From positions 62,001 to 126,000 of the forward strand of contig JAIXZX010000010.1 of the NCBI GenBank assembly GCA_027489335.1: a stretch of DNA of 64,000 bases, given 5' to 3'. Positions 8,109-18,876 of this stretch are shown here, piece by piece. The translations under genes were made by a program, and so were the position numbers. The stretch comes from Caulobacteraceae bacterium (GTDB lineage: Bacteria; Pseudomonadota; Alphaproteobacteria; Caulobacterales; Caulobacteraceae). Each line of letters begins with the position of its first letter. Position 1 is the first letter of the stretch. The notes beneath the pieces are model-generated. The model had not been told where the DNA came from, searched no databases, and was given only the letters and a program-made list of their open reading frames with translations.

Positions 8109-10364
8109 ATGACCCTGCAGGACACCCTCCCCAAGGCCAAGCCCGCCGTCGCTCCGGCTCTGTTCGGGGTCACGGTCTTCGCCAGCGCCACCCTTGTCTT
8201 CATGGTGCAGCCGATGGCCGCCAAGCTGCTGCTGCCCCTGATGGGCGGCGCGCCGGCGGTGTGGAACACCAGCATGGCCTTTTTCCAGGCCGCCCTGCTG
8301 GCGGGCTACGCCTATGCCCACCTGTTACAGCGGGCCGGGACGGTGCGCCGACAGGCGATGATCCATGGGGGCGCGCTGCTTCTGGCGGCCCTGGTTCTGC
8401 CGCTGCGGGTCCATGAGCTGCTCGGCCCTCCGACGTCAGATCATCCGGCGCTTTGGCTGCTGGCCGCGCTCGCCCTGATGGTCGGTGCGCCGTTCGCCGT
8501 GCTGTCGGCCACCGCGCCGCTCGCCCAGGCCTGGCACGCACGAATCTTTCGTGAAGGGGAGGGCCGAGGCCCCTACGTTCTCTATGCGGCGAGCAATCTG
8601 GGCAGCCTGATCGCGCTGCTCGCCTATCCGCTGGTGGTCGAACCAACCCTCGCGGTGCAGGCCCAGACCTTCGTCTGGAGCCTCGCCTACGGCGGTTTCG
8701 TGGTCCTCATGGCCAGTTTGGGCCTGCTGGTCGCCCGCGCCCCGGCCGTGGCGGTGGAGGGGCTCTCATTCGGCGCGCCCGTGGAAGCGCGCGCTGTCAC
8801 GCGCCCATGGCGCCAGCGGTTGATCTGGATCGGGCTTGCGGCGATCCCGTCGAGCCTGATGCTTGGGGTGACGACCCACATCACCACCGACGTGGCCTCG
8901 GCCCCCTTCATCTGGGTGGTGCCGCTCGCCCTTTATCTGCTGACCTTCATCATCGCCTTCCAGGATCGGCCGCTGATCTCGGCGGAGACGGCGCTGATGT
9001 TCCAGGCCGCCGCCGTGGCCGCGTGTGCGGTGATCATGCCGTTCCACACCACCAACCTGGTCATCCAGCTGGGGGTTCACCTGGCGGCCTTCTTCCTCAC
9101 CGCGCTGGTCTGTCACCAGGCCCTGGTGGCCCGGCGGCCGCCGGCGGAAAGGCTCACGGAATTCTATCTCTGCCTGTCGATCGGCGGGGTGGTAGGCGGC
9201 GGGTTCAACGCCTTTGTCGCCCCGGTCATCTTCACCAATGTCTGGGAGTATCCCCTGGTTCTGGCCCTGTCCTGCCTGGCCAGACCATGGACCTGGGAGA
9301 CGGGGCCGTTCTGGCGCTGGGGTCTGTTCGCCATCTGCGTCGTCGCGGTGATCGCCGCGCCCGTGCTGTCGGGACTCTATGCGCAGAGCGAAGGCGTGGT
9401 GCGCATTCTGCTGGGGATTGTCACCGTCTCGGCCTTCCTGATCCGGCGCAGCACGCTCCTCTTCCTGGCGACCGTCTCGATGCTGCTGGTCTCGGCGCAA
9501 ATGGCCGGCGACCGGGTTGATGTTCGACAGACCTGGCGCAGTTTCTTTGGCGTCGCCCGTCAGTCGGTGATGCCGGTCCAGGCCCTCGGCGGGACCGTCC
9601 ACATGCTGGCGCACGGCACGACCCTGCACGGCGCCCAGGCCCAGGCGCCGGAGCACCGCTGCCGGCCGCTGGTCTATTACGCCCCGGAGACGCCCATCGG
9701 GCAGGTCTTCGCGGCCAAGCGGGCCGAGAAGGCCAGCCTCACCATCGGCGCGGTGGGGCTCGGCACGGGCACGGTGGCCGCCTATGTGCGAGCTGAAGAT
9801 CGGCTGACCTTCTTCGAGATCGATCCGCTCATGGTCCAGATCGCCAATGATCCGGCCTATTTCTCCTACACCACCGAATGCGCCAAGGGACCGATCGACT
9901 ATGTGATCGGCGACGCCCGTCTGACGCTGGAGGATCAGCCGCAGGGCCAGTTCGACCTGCTGCTGCTCGACGCCTTCTCATCCGACGCGGTGCCGGCGCA
10001 CCTGCTGACGGTCGAGGCTGTGGAGATGTATCTGGCGCGGTTGAAGGCGGATGGCGTTCTGGTGATGCACCTGTCGAACCGCAATCTCGACCTGATTTCG
10101 CCAGCCATGGCGGTCATCACGGCGGCGGGCGGCCATGGGCTTTTGCAGCGGCATGCGGCCGCCTATGACAGCCCGATCCTCTGGGAGTCGGCGGAGGACG
10201 TGATCATCGTGACACGCTCGGCCGAAGGTCTCCTGCCCTATGAGAACGACGTGCGCTGGGACCCGGTGGACGGCGGTCTGACTGCGCCCTGGACAGACGC
10301 CTATACGAACCTGCCCGGCGCGCTCTATGCGAGAATGAAGGAAGTCTGGACCTGGCTTCCGTGA
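8109..10364 (+). CDS. fused membrane/spermidine-synthase-like protein
   Basis: The 751-residue product has two parts. Residues 1 to about 480 are a polytopic membrane region with many hydrophobic segments (for example GVTVFASATLVFMVQPMAAK near the N-terminus). Residues 500-751 form a SpeE-like Rossmann methyltransferase fold: a glycine-rich VGLGTGTVAAYV near residue 548, an acidic FFEIDP strand end, GDARLTL, and LLLLDAFSSDAVPAHLLT near 617, which resembles the aminopropyltransferase active-site region. Such fused MFS/spermidine-synthase proteins are widespread, but their substrate is unknown. It starts 95 bases from divergent pncC and converges on ispDF. Confidence 0.8.
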   Translation: MTLQDTLPKAKPAVAPALFGVTVFASATLVFMVQPMAAKLLLPLMGGAPAVWNTSMAFFQAALLAGYAYAHLLQRAGTVRRQAMIHGGALLLAALVLPLRVHELLGPPTSDHPALWLLAALALMVGAPFAVLSATAPLAQAWHARIFREGEGRGPYVLYAASNLGSLIALLAYPLVVEPTLAVQAQTFVWSLAYGGFVVLMASLGLLVARAPAVAVEGLSFGAPVEARAVTRPWRQRLIWIGLAAIPSSLMLGVTTHITTDVASAPFIWVVPLALYLLTFIIAFQDRPLISAETALMFQAAAVAACAVIMPFHTTNLVIQLGVHLAAFFLTALVCHQALVARRPPAERLTEFYLCLSIGGVVGGGFNAFVAPVIFTNVWEYPLVLALSCLARPWTWETGPFWRWGLFAICVVAVIAAPVLSGLYAQSEGVVRILLGIVTVSAFLIRRSTLLFLATVSMLLVSAQMAGDRVDVRQTWRSFFGVARQSVMPVQALGGTVHMLAHGTTLHGAQAQAPEHRCRPLVYYAPETPIGQVFAAKRAEKASLTIGAVGLGTGTVAAYVRAEDRLTFFEIDPLMVQIANDPAYFSYTTECAKGPIDYVIGDARLTLEDQPQGQFDLLLLDAFSSDAVPAHLLTVEAVEMYLARLKADGVLVMHLSNRNLDLISPAMAVITAAGGHGLLQRHAAAYDSPILWESAEDVIIVTRSAEGLLPYENDVRWDPVDGGLTAPWTDAYTNLPGALYARMKEVWTWLP

Positions 10365-10380
10365 CCGACCGCGGGCCGCC

Positions 10381-11529
10381 CTAGCGGGGCAGCTCGATGG
10401 TTGCGATGGCCTGAGCTGCAAGGCCTTCCTCGCGTCCTGTGAAGCCCATGCCTTCGGTCGTGGTGGCCTTCACGCTCACCTGATCCTCGCGCACGGCCAG
10501 GATCTCGGCCAGCCGAGCGCGCATGGCGTCCCGGTGCGGCTGGATCTTGGGGCGCTCACAGATCAGCGTCACGTCGACATTGGTGATCTGTCCGCCCCGC
10601 GCCCGGATCAGGTCGGCCGCATGAGCCAGGAACCGGTCGGAGGAGGCCCCGCGCCATTGCGGATCGCTGGGGGGGAAGTGCTCGCCGATATCCCCCGCCC
10701 CCAGGGCGCCCAGCAGCGCGTCCGTCAGGGCGTGCAGGCCGGCGTCGGCGTCGGAGTGGCCGATCAGGGTCTGATCATGGTCGATCCGCACCCCGCAGAG
10801 CCAGACGCCGTCGCCGGGCCCCCATCGGTGGGCGTCGTAGCCCAGTCCAGTGCGGACCTGCCGGGCCCCGCCGGCCAGTTGCTCGGCCATGAGGAAATCC
10901 TCCGGATAGGTCAGTTTGAAAAGCAGCGGGTCGCCTGGAACGAGCGCCACCTCGCCGTCGATGCTTGAGACGACCTGCGCGTCATCGGTTGGCTCTCCAG
11001 TGAAGTCCCAGGCCGCGTAGCCCCGGCGCAATGCGCCCAGGGTGAAGGCTTGAGGCGTCTGGGCGCGCCAGAGGCCGTCTCGCGACGGCGTCTCCAGATT
11101 TCCGGCGTCCTGTCGCTTGAGGGTGTCAGCGACGGGGAGGGCGAGGATCGCCCCGGCCCGCGTCCCCAGGCCCTCGATCAGTCTCGCCACGTGGCCCGTC
11201 GACAGGAAAGGCCGGGCCGCATCGTGGATCAGCACAGTGCGAGAGTCGGGCGCGTGGCGGAGGGCTGCCAGACCGGACTGAACCGAAAGCGCCCGCGTGG
11301 CCCCGCCCGTGACCAGGGCGACGGGTGGCCCGCCTTCCAGGGCGGCCTCGGCGGTGGCCTGCATGTCGTCGGCGACGACGACGATGATCGGATCTGCGCC
11401 AGCGGCGGCGAGGGCCTCGATGGACCATTGTGCGACGGCTCGGCCGCCGAGCTTGCGCCATGCCTTGGGAACGCCTGCCCCCGCACGAAGGCCGCTTCCC
11501 GCGGCGACCACTATGGCCGAAAAGCTCAT
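10381..11529 (-). CDS. ispDF: bifunctional MEP cytidylyltransferase / MECDP synthase
   Basis: The protein carries two consecutive enzymes of the methylerythritol-phosphate isoprenoid route in 382 residues. IspD occupies about residues 1-225, with the nucleotide-binding AAGSGLRAGAGVPKA near the start and the IHDAARPF motif. IspF fills residues 226-382, with GLGYDAHRW, the metal-site GHSDADAGLHALTDA and the C-terminal KATTTEGMGFTGREEG. Fusion is normal in alphaproteobacteria. IspD and IspF catalyse non-adjacent steps (IspE acts between them). It diverges from dusB across 90 bases. Confidence 0.96.
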   Translation of the reverse strand: MSFSAIVVAAGSGLRAGAGVPKAWRKLGGRAVAQWSIEALAAAGADPIIVVVADDMQATAEAALEGGPPVALVTGGATRALSVQSGLAALRHAPDSRTVLIHDAARPFLSTGHVARLIEGLGTRAGAILALPVADTLKRQDAGNLETPSRDGLWRAQTPQAFTLGALRRGYAAWDFTGEPTDDAQVVSSIDGEVALVPGDPLLFKLTYPEDFLMAEQLAGGARQVRTGLGYDAHRWGPGDGVWLCGVRIDHDQTLIGHSDADAGLHALTDALLGALGAGDIGEHFPPSDPQWRGASSDRFLAHAADLIRARGGQITNVDVTLICERPKIQPHRDAMRARLAEILAVREDQVSVKATTTEGMGFTGREEGLAAQAIATIELPR

Positions 11530-11619
11530 GGCCTGTGTTTAGGCGCCTGGACGATGTTGTCCAGGCTTTACGGCGCCGCACAAATTGCCTAAAAAGCGGT
11601 CGGTAGGGGTGACTATAAA

Positions 11620-12627
11620 ATGAGCAAACAGCTCAAGGTCGGTACGGTGAAGGTGAGCGGGCGCGTCTGGATTGCGCCTATGACCGGCGTGTCTGATCTG
11701 CCGTTCCGTCGTTTGGCCAGTCGTCTGGGGGCATCCTATGTGGCCACCGAGATGGTGGCGTCGGACGAATTCGCCCGGGGACGGCCCGATGTTGTCCGGC
11801 GGGCGGCGGTCGGCGAGGGCCTGCCCCTCATGGTCGTTCAGCTGGTGGGCAAGGACCCCGCCACCATGGCGCAGGGCGCGCGTCTGGCGGTCCAGGCCGG
11901 CGCCCAGATCATCGATCTCAACTTTGGCTGTCCGGCCCGCGAAGTGACCGGGGTCGCCTGTGGCTCCGCCTTGATGCGCGAGCCCGACCTGGCCGAGGCC
12001 ATTGTCGCAGCCGTGGTCGACGCCGCCGAGGTTCCGGTGACCGCCAAGATGCGTCTAGGCTGGGATGAGGCCTCGCTCAATGCCCCCGACCTCGCCGTGC
12101 GGTTCCAGAGCCGAGGGGTCCAGGCGATCACAGTTCATGGCCGCACCCGCAGCCAGTTCTATCGCGGCGCCGCCGACTGGGCCGCCGTCGCGCCGGTCAA
12201 GGCCGCCGTGGACATCCCGGTGATCGTCAATGGCGACATCGTCGATGGGGCCACCGCCCAGGCGGCGCTCGACCAGTCCGGCGCGGACGGGGTGATGGTC
12301 GGCCGGGGCGTCTATGGCCGCCCCTGGATCGCCGCCGAGATCGAGGCGGCGCTGGCGGGGCAGACCTTTGAAAGCCCTGACGTTGAGACCCGCCTGGCGA
12401 TCGTTCTGGCGCACCTCGACGACAGTCTCGACTTCTATGGCGCACGCCTGGGGCTGCGGATCTTCCGAAAGCATCTGGCCGCCTACATCGACAACGCGCC
12501 CTGGCCCACGCAGGCCGAGGCCAGGCGGGCCGCCCGCGGGCGGATCTGCCGACTGGAGGATCCGTCCCAGGTGAAACTGGAGCTGATCGCGCTGTGGCGC
12601 GATCCCGAGACAAGGTTGGCCGCATGA
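11620..12627 (+). CDS. dusB: tRNA-dihydrouridine synthase, DusB family
   Basis: This flavin-dependent enzyme reduces uridines in the tRNA D-loop. The 335-residue protein has the N-terminal IAPMTGVSDLPFRRL, the DLNFGCPAREV segment carrying the catalytic cysteine near residue 103, ITVHGRTRSQFYRG and GDIVDGATA, all standard for the DusB/NifR3 group. It is the first gene of the dusB-ntrBC run, and its stop overlaps the ntrB start (ATGA). The historic name nifR3 comes from this same linkage to ntrB/ntrC. Confidence 0.95.
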   Translation: MSKQLKVGTVKVSGRVWIAPMTGVSDLPFRRLASRLGASYVATEMVASDEFARGRPDVVRRAAVGEGLPLMVVQLVGKDPATMAQGARLAVQAGAQIIDLNFGCPAREVTGVACGSALMREPDLAEAIVAAVVDAAEVPVTAKMRLGWDEASLNAPDLAVRFQSRGVQAITVHGRTRSQFYRGAADWAAVAPVKAAVDIPVIVNGDIVDGATAQAALDQSGADGVMVGRGVYGRPWIAAEIEAALAGQTFESPDVETRLAIVLAHLDDSLDFYGARLGLRIFRKHLAAYIDNAPWPTQAEARRAARGRICRLEDPSQVKLELIALWRDPETRLAA

Positions 12628-13735
12628 CCAGTCGGATCAGAACCACGCCCGCCGGCGTCGACCTCAACGCCCTCAAATCCGCAGCCTTCGACCTCAGCCC
12701 GGAACCCGCCCTGGTGATCGATGGTCAGGGCGCGCTGATCGCCGTCAACGAAGCGGCCGAGGCGTTGTTCGGTCAAGGCCTGGGACTTCTGGCGCGCGGA
12801 CGGTTCCGCGCCGCCCTGCCGACAGACTCACCCCTTGTGGCGTTGCTCAATCGCGCGCTCGAAGAAGGCGGCGCGGTTCGCGAGCGGGGCCTGGAGATCA
12901 GTCTGTTCGGGCAGCCGACCTTTGAGGCCGATGGCGCCGCGGCCCCGCTGGGGGACGGATCGGTCCTGCTGTCCCTGCAGGTGAAGGGGGGCGTCTTCTC
13001 CGAGTTTGGCGGCGACGCCGCAGGCCTTCGCTCGATCATGGGACTGGGGCGCATGCTCGCCCACGAGATCAAGAACCCCCTGGCCGGCATTCGAGGCGCC
13101 GCCCAGTTGCTGAAAGCCGGCGCCCGGGCCGATGACGTGCCGCTGGCCCAGCTGATCGTCGATGAGACCGACCGGGTGAAGCGCCTGGTCGACCGCATGG
13201 AGGTGTTCGCCGACGACGCCCCGCCGGCGAGGGATCCGGTCAACATCCACGAGGTGCTCGACCGGGTGCGGGCGCTGGCGGTCAATGGCGTGGCCGACGG
13301 CCTGCTGCTGCGGGAACAATATGACCCGTCCCTGCCGCCCACTCCGGGGGACGAGGATCAGCTGATTCAGGTCTTCCTGAACCTCGTGAAGAACGCTTCC
13401 GAAGCGGCCCATATGCGCGGGGACGGCCGCGGCGAGGTGCTGATCACCACGGCCTTCCGCCATGGAGTGCGAGTCCGCTCGGCCAAGAATCGCCCATTGC
13501 GCGGCGCCCCTCTGGAGGTTCGCATCCAGGACAATGGCCCCGGCGTCCCGGCCCATCTGCGAGAGAGCCTGTTCCAGCCCTTCGTGACCACAAAGCCCAT
13601 GGGCGCGGGGCTGGGTCTGGCCCTGGTCTCCAAGCTGGTGGCCGGCCATGGCGGCCTGATCGACTTCGAATCCGAACCCGGTCGGACAGTGTTCCGGGTC
13701 CTGCTTCCCATTGTGACTGAAAAGGACGTTACGGC

Positions 13736-13739
<4 letters not shown>
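12624..13739 (+). CDS. ntrB: nitrogen-regulation sensor histidine kinase NtrB
   Basis: NtrB phosphorylates or dephosphorylates NtrC in response to PII signalling of nitrogen status. The 371-residue soluble protein has an N-terminal PAS-like region (about 15-125), the H-box [15 protein letters not shown] (histidine near residue 147) and an ATP-binding domain with [15 protein letters not shown] and GAGLGLALV. The start was taken at the ATG overlapping the dusB stop, although the open frame reads ten codons further upstream. It has no transmembrane segment. The ntrC start overlaps its stop by four bases. Confidence 0.95.
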
Positions 13740-15156
<1,417 letters not shown>

Positions 15157-15157
<1 letters not shown>

Positions 15158-15193
15158 CGTCAGGCGATCAGGCATCGCCCAACAACCTGACGT
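15157..15193 (+). repeat. 8-bp inverted repeat after ntrC
   Basis: ACGTCAGG (15157-15164) and CCTGACGT (15186-15193) are exact reverse complements separated by 21 bases. The spacer can form a competing inner stem, GGCGAT/ATCGCC. There is no T-run, so it is not a standard intrinsic terminator. It overlaps the last base of the ntrC stop and may be an mRNA 3' structure. Confidence 0.6.
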
Positions 15194-15200
15194 AATCTAG

Positions 15201-15230
15201 CAACAACTGTGTTGAATTCCAGACACAGTT
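15201..15230. promoter_or_regulatory. nested dyads upstream of ntrY
   Basis: AACTGTGT (15205-15212) and ACACAGTT (15223-15230) form an exact dyad with a 10-base centre. Overlapping its left arm is CAACA-N4-TGTTG (15201-15214), a CAA...TTG palindrome of the kind I recall being reported for NtrX-type regulators. The element ends 19 bases before the ntrY start, a fitting place for an operator or for a stem that affects ntrY translation. Function is inferred from position only. Confidence 0.45.
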
Positions 15231-15249
15231 AGGCCTAGGCTGCGGCATC

Positions 15250-17493
15250 ATGACCTCGCTGCTCGGAAGCCTGGAATCCGCTCGACCGTCCGCCAGGCTA
15301 TGGCGTGCGATGCAGTCGCGGTATGTGCTGGGCGGCGGCTATCTGCTGGCGGCGATCCTGACGGCGGTGGCGATCCTGCTCGCAGCCTCGCCTCCCGAGG
15401 CCGGCCCGCTACGACCGGCCTCCAACGCGATCCTGACGGTCCTCAGCCTCAATTTGGTGCTGATCCTGACCCTGGCGGCCCTGGTTGGTTTCCGCCTGCT
15501 GGCTCTGCTGGACGCCCGTTCGGTGGACGCTGGCGCGCGGTTGCATCTGCGCTTTGTGACCCTCTTCGCGCTGGCCGCGGTCGCGCCAGCCGTCGTCGTC
15601 GCCCTGTTCTACGGGGTGCTCGTCAACCGCGGCGTCGACAATTGGTTCAGCGAGCGGGTGCAGACTGTGGTGGAGAATTCCGCCACCGTGGCCCGCTCCT
15701 ATGTGGAGGACCAGAAGCGATATATCGGCGAGCACGTCTCGCTGATGTCGGTGGACCTCAACCGGGCCGCCCCGGCCCTGGCCACATCGCCGGTGACCTT
15801 CGCCCACTTCCTGTCCTATCAGGCCTCCTATCACGCCTTTCCCGCCGCCTATCTGATCGACCGGGAAGGGCGGGTGCTGGCGCGATCCGAGGCCCCGGAC
15901 GCGCCTCCCTTCGTCATGCCGCCAGAGTCGAGCTTCCAGGCGGCCGACGAGGGCGACATCTCTGTGCCGGCCTTCGACTCGTCGGATCTCATGCGGGCCC
16001 TCTACCGGCTGAATGACTACCCCGACGCCTATCTCTATGTGGCGCGACCGGTGGAGTCGGGAATCATCACCCACCTGATCGAAGCGGAAGGCTCCCTGAT
16101 CTCCTACCGGGAAGCCGCCCAGAGCCGGGCCCGGATCCAGACGGTCTTCGCGCTCAGCTATGTGGAGACCGCGCTTTTGGTGCTGGTGGGCGCTGTCTGG
16201 CTCGGCATGTCCGCCGCCAATGCGATCTCCGGACCTGTCGCCCGCCTGGTCCAGGCCGCGGGGCGGGTCGCCAGTGGTGATCTGAGCGCCCGGGTTGATG
16301 CGCGGAATGATCCGGAAGAAATCGCCGTTCTCTCTCGTGCTTTCAATAGCATGACGCATGATCTTCAGGCGCAACAGGAGGCCCTGCGGCGAGCCAGCGA
16401 CGAGGCGGAGGGGCGACGGGAGTTCATCGAGACGGTGCTTTCCGAAGTCAGCGCCGGGGTGATCGGGCTGGATAGCCGCGGGCGGATCTCGGCGCTGAAC
16501 CGGCAAGCCGCCCAGCTTCTTGAGCTGAGCGACAGTCCGGTCGATGGGCTGACCCTGGCCGAACTCGCTCCAGAGCTGAGCGCGGTGGCTGGGGAGGCGG
16601 CGGTGTCCGGTGAAGCCGAAGCCGAGGTGGACATTCAACGGGCCCGCGAGAGCCATCGTCTGCGGGTGCGCGCCAGTCGGAGCGAGAGCGGCCTCGTCCT
16701 GACCTTCGACGACATCACGCGCCTCGTGGCTGCGCAGCGCAACGCCGCCTGGAAGGATGTGGCGCGGCGGATCGCGCACGAGATCAAGAACCCGCTGACG
16801 CCGATCCAGCTGTCAGCCGAGCGCCTGCGCCGGAAATTCCGCAAGGATGTGGCCGCCGCAGACCTGGAGACCTTCGACCGCTGCACCGACACCATCGTTC
16901 GTCAGGTGGGCGACATCGGCCGGATGGTGGACGAGTTCTCGGCCTTCGCCCGCATGCCGGCGCCCAGGTTCTCACCGCAGGACCTGGTCGAGTTGGTGAG
17001 GGCCCAGGTCTTCGCCCAAGGGGTCGCCAATCCTGGGCTGAAGATCGTGCTCGCCGAGCCCGCGCCGGAGGTATCGGTGATGGCCGATGGCCGGATGCTC
17101 GCCCAGGCCCTGACCAACATTCTCAAGAACGCGGCCGAGGCCGTGCATGCCCGGATTGAAGCCACGCCGCGTCCCGCCGGCCGCATCAATGTGCGGATGA
17201 CGCTCTCCGAGGAGACGGTGACGATCGTGGTGGAGGATAATGGCGTCGGGCTTCCTGAAAAGGACCGTGACCGCCTGACCGAGCCCTATATCACCACACG
17301 CGAAAAGGGCACCGGCCTGGGCCTGGCCATCGTCAAGCGGATCCTGGAGGACCATGGCGGCGAGTTGGTCCTGACCGACGCCTCGCGGGGGCGCGGCGCC
17401 CGCGTAATCCTGAGCTTGCCCGTCGCCCATCGCCCGGTGGTCGCCGCCGCTGAATCTGCATTGATGTTCGAAGGAGAAGCCCATGGCCGCTGA
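15250..17493 (+). CDS. ntrY: membrane sensor histidine kinase NtrY
   Basis: NtrY is the membrane partner of NtrX, linked to nitrogen and redox sensing and envelope control in alphaproteobacteria. The 747-residue protein has several N-terminal hydrophobic segments (near residues 28-47, 60-80 and 100-120), a periplasmic portion, another membrane segment near 300-320, a HAMP region (AANAISGPVARLVQAAG), a PAS domain (about 385-490), an H-box [18 protein letters not shown] near residue 508, and an ATPase domain with DNGVGLP and GTGLGLAIV. It is separated from ntrC by a 92-base gap with dyads and overlaps ntrX by 11 bases. Confidence 0.95.
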   Translation: MTSLLGSLESARPSARLWRAMQSRYVLGGGYLLAAILTAVAILLAASPPEAGPLRPASNAILTVLSLNLVLILTLAALVGFRLLALLDARSVDAGARLHLRFVTLFALAAVAPAVVVALFYGVLVNRGVDNWFSERVQTVVENSATVARSYVEDQKRYIGEHVSLMSVDLNRAAPALATSPVTFAHFLSYQASYHAFPAAYLIDREGRVLARSEAPDAPPFVMPPESSFQAADEGDISVPAFDSSDLMRALYRLNDYPDAYLYVARPVESGIITHLIEAEGSLISYREAAQSRARIQTVFALSYVETALLVLVGAVWLGMSAANAISGPVARLVQAAGRVASGDLSARVDARNDPEEIAVLSRAFNSMTHDLQAQQEALRRASDEAEGRREFIETVLSEVSAGVIGLDSRGRISALNRQAAQLLELSDSPVDGLTLAELAPELSAVAGEAAVSGEAEAEVDIQRARESHRLRVRASRSESGLVLTFDDITRLVAAQRNAAWKDVARRIAHEIKNPLTPIQLSAERLRRKFRKDVAAADLETFDRCTDTIVRQVGDIGRMVDEFSAFARMPAPRFSPQDLVELVRAQVFAQGVANPGLKIVLAEPAPEVSVMADGRMLAQALTNILKNAAEAVHARIEATPRPAGRINVRMTLSEETVTIVVEDNGVGLPEKDRDRLTEPYITTREKGTGLGLAIVKRILEDHGGELVLTDASRGRGARVILSLPVAHRPVVAAAESALMFEGEAHGR

Positions 17494-18874
17494 CGTGCTG
17501 GTGGTGGACGACGAGGCCGACATCCGTGATCTGGTGGCCGGCATCCTGTCCGACGAGGGCTATGAAGTCCGCACCGCTTCGGACTCCGAGAGCGCCCTGG
17601 CCGCTGTGCGCGCCCGGCGGCCTTCGCTGCTGATCCTGGACATCTGGATGCAGGGTGGCGGGATGGACGGCCTGGAGCTTCTCGACCTCCTGAAGTCCCT
17701 GGACCCAGACCTGCCAGTGGTGATGATTTCCGGCCACGGCAACATCGAGACCGCCGTCAGCGCCATCAAGCGCGGCGCCTACGACTTCCTGGAAAAGCCC
17801 TTCAAGTCCGACCGACTGTTGCTGGTGGTCGACCGCGCTCTGGAGGCCGCCAATCTGCGCCGGGAGAACCGCCGCCTGCGGACCCAGGCCATCATGCCCG
17901 AGGGGCTGATTGGCAAATCCATGCCTGCCCAACACTTGCGCCAGATGATCGCCAAGCTCGCCGCCGCCAACAGTCGAGTGCTGATCGCCGGCCCCCCCGG
18001 CTCGGGGAAGGAGACCGTCGCGCGGCTGATCCATTCGGCCAGCCCCCGGGCCAAGGGCGAGTTCGTCGCCATCAGCGCCGCGGGCATGACGCCTGAGCGG
18101 ATGGATGTGGAGCTGTTCGGGGTCGAGGGGGAGGGCGGACGCCCCGGCAAGATCGGGGTCTTTGAGCGGGCCCACGCCGGCACCCTTTATCTCGACGAGG
18201 TGGCTGACATGCCCCGCGAGACCCAGAGCCGCATCCTGCGTGTGCTGGTGGAGCAGCGCTTCCGGCGGGTGAACGGCGACGCCGACGTCCAGGTGGATGT
18301 CCGGGTCATCTCCTCCACCTCCCGCAATCTCCGCGAAGAGATCGCCGAGGGACGGTTCCGCGAAGATCTGTTCCATCGGCTCAACGTGGTGCCCGTGGCG
18401 GTGCCTGGGGTTTCTGAGCGGCGCGAAGATATCCCCGAGCTGGTGGAGAACTTCATCGAGCGCATCTGCGAGGCCAGCGGCATGCCTCGCCGGGTGCTGT
18501 CTGAGGACGCCATAGGCGCCCTGCAGGTCCGGCCGTGGCCGGGCAATCTTCGGCAGTTGCGCAATGTGGTGGAGCGGATGCTCATCCTGAGTTCGGGCGA
18601 TCCGAAGGAGCCGATCACCGCCGAGATGGTGCCCTCCGACGCCCCGCCCACCGATGGCGGCGGCCTGCTGGGCGCCGACAAGATCATCGCCCTGCCGCTG
18701 CGTGAGGCTCGCGAGACTTTCGAGCGGGAGTATCTCAGCGCCCAGATGATGCGGTTCTCGGGCAACATTTCCCGGACCGCAGCCTTCATCGGCATGGAGC
18801 GCTCGGCCCTTCACCGTAAACTCAAGTCCCTGGGCCTGTCCGGGGCGCGTGCGCTCGAGGAGGGCGTCGAATAG
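17483..18874 (+). CDS. ntrX: response regulator NtrX
   Basis: This 463-residue regulator carries a receiver domain (phospho-acceptor Asp in LLILDIWMQ, near residue 54), an AAA+ domain (Walker A AGPPGSGKE near residue 168, Walker B GTLYLDEVADM) and a Fis-type DNA-binding end (RTAAFIGMERSALHRKLKSL). As usual for NtrX, the sigma54-contact GAFTGA loop is replaced (VEGEGGRPGKIGVFE), so it is not expected to be a classical sigma54 activator. The start has a clear AAGGAG ribosome-binding site inside the ntrY end, and the two genes overlap by 11 bases. Confidence 0.95.
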   Translation: MAADVLVVDDEADIRDLVAGILSDEGYEVRTASDSESALAAVRARRPSLLILDIWMQGGGMDGLELLDLLKSLDPDLPVVMISGHGNIETAVSAIKRGAYDFLEKPFKSDRLLLVVDRALEAANLRRENRRLRTQAIMPEGLIGKSMPAQHLRQMIAKLAAANSRVLIAGPPGSGKETVARLIHSASPRAKGEFVAISAAGMTPERMDVELFGVEGEGGRPGKIGVFERAHAGTLYLDEVADMPRETQSRILRVLVEQRFRRVNGDADVQVDVRVISSTSRNLREEIAEGRFREDLFHRLNVVPVAVPGVSERREDIPELVENFIERICEASGMPRRVLSEDAIGALQVRPWPGNLRQLRNVVERMLILSSGDPKEPITAEMVPSDAPPTDGGGLLGADKIIALPLREARETFEREYLSAQMMRFSGNISRTAAFIGMERSALHRKLKSLGLSGARALEEGVE

Positions 18875-18876
18875 CC

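Noticed and set aside
17333..18814. 493-codon open frame antisense to ntrX
   Set aside because: Shadow of the ntrX coding frame; low-complexity His/Gln/Gly sequence with no family features.
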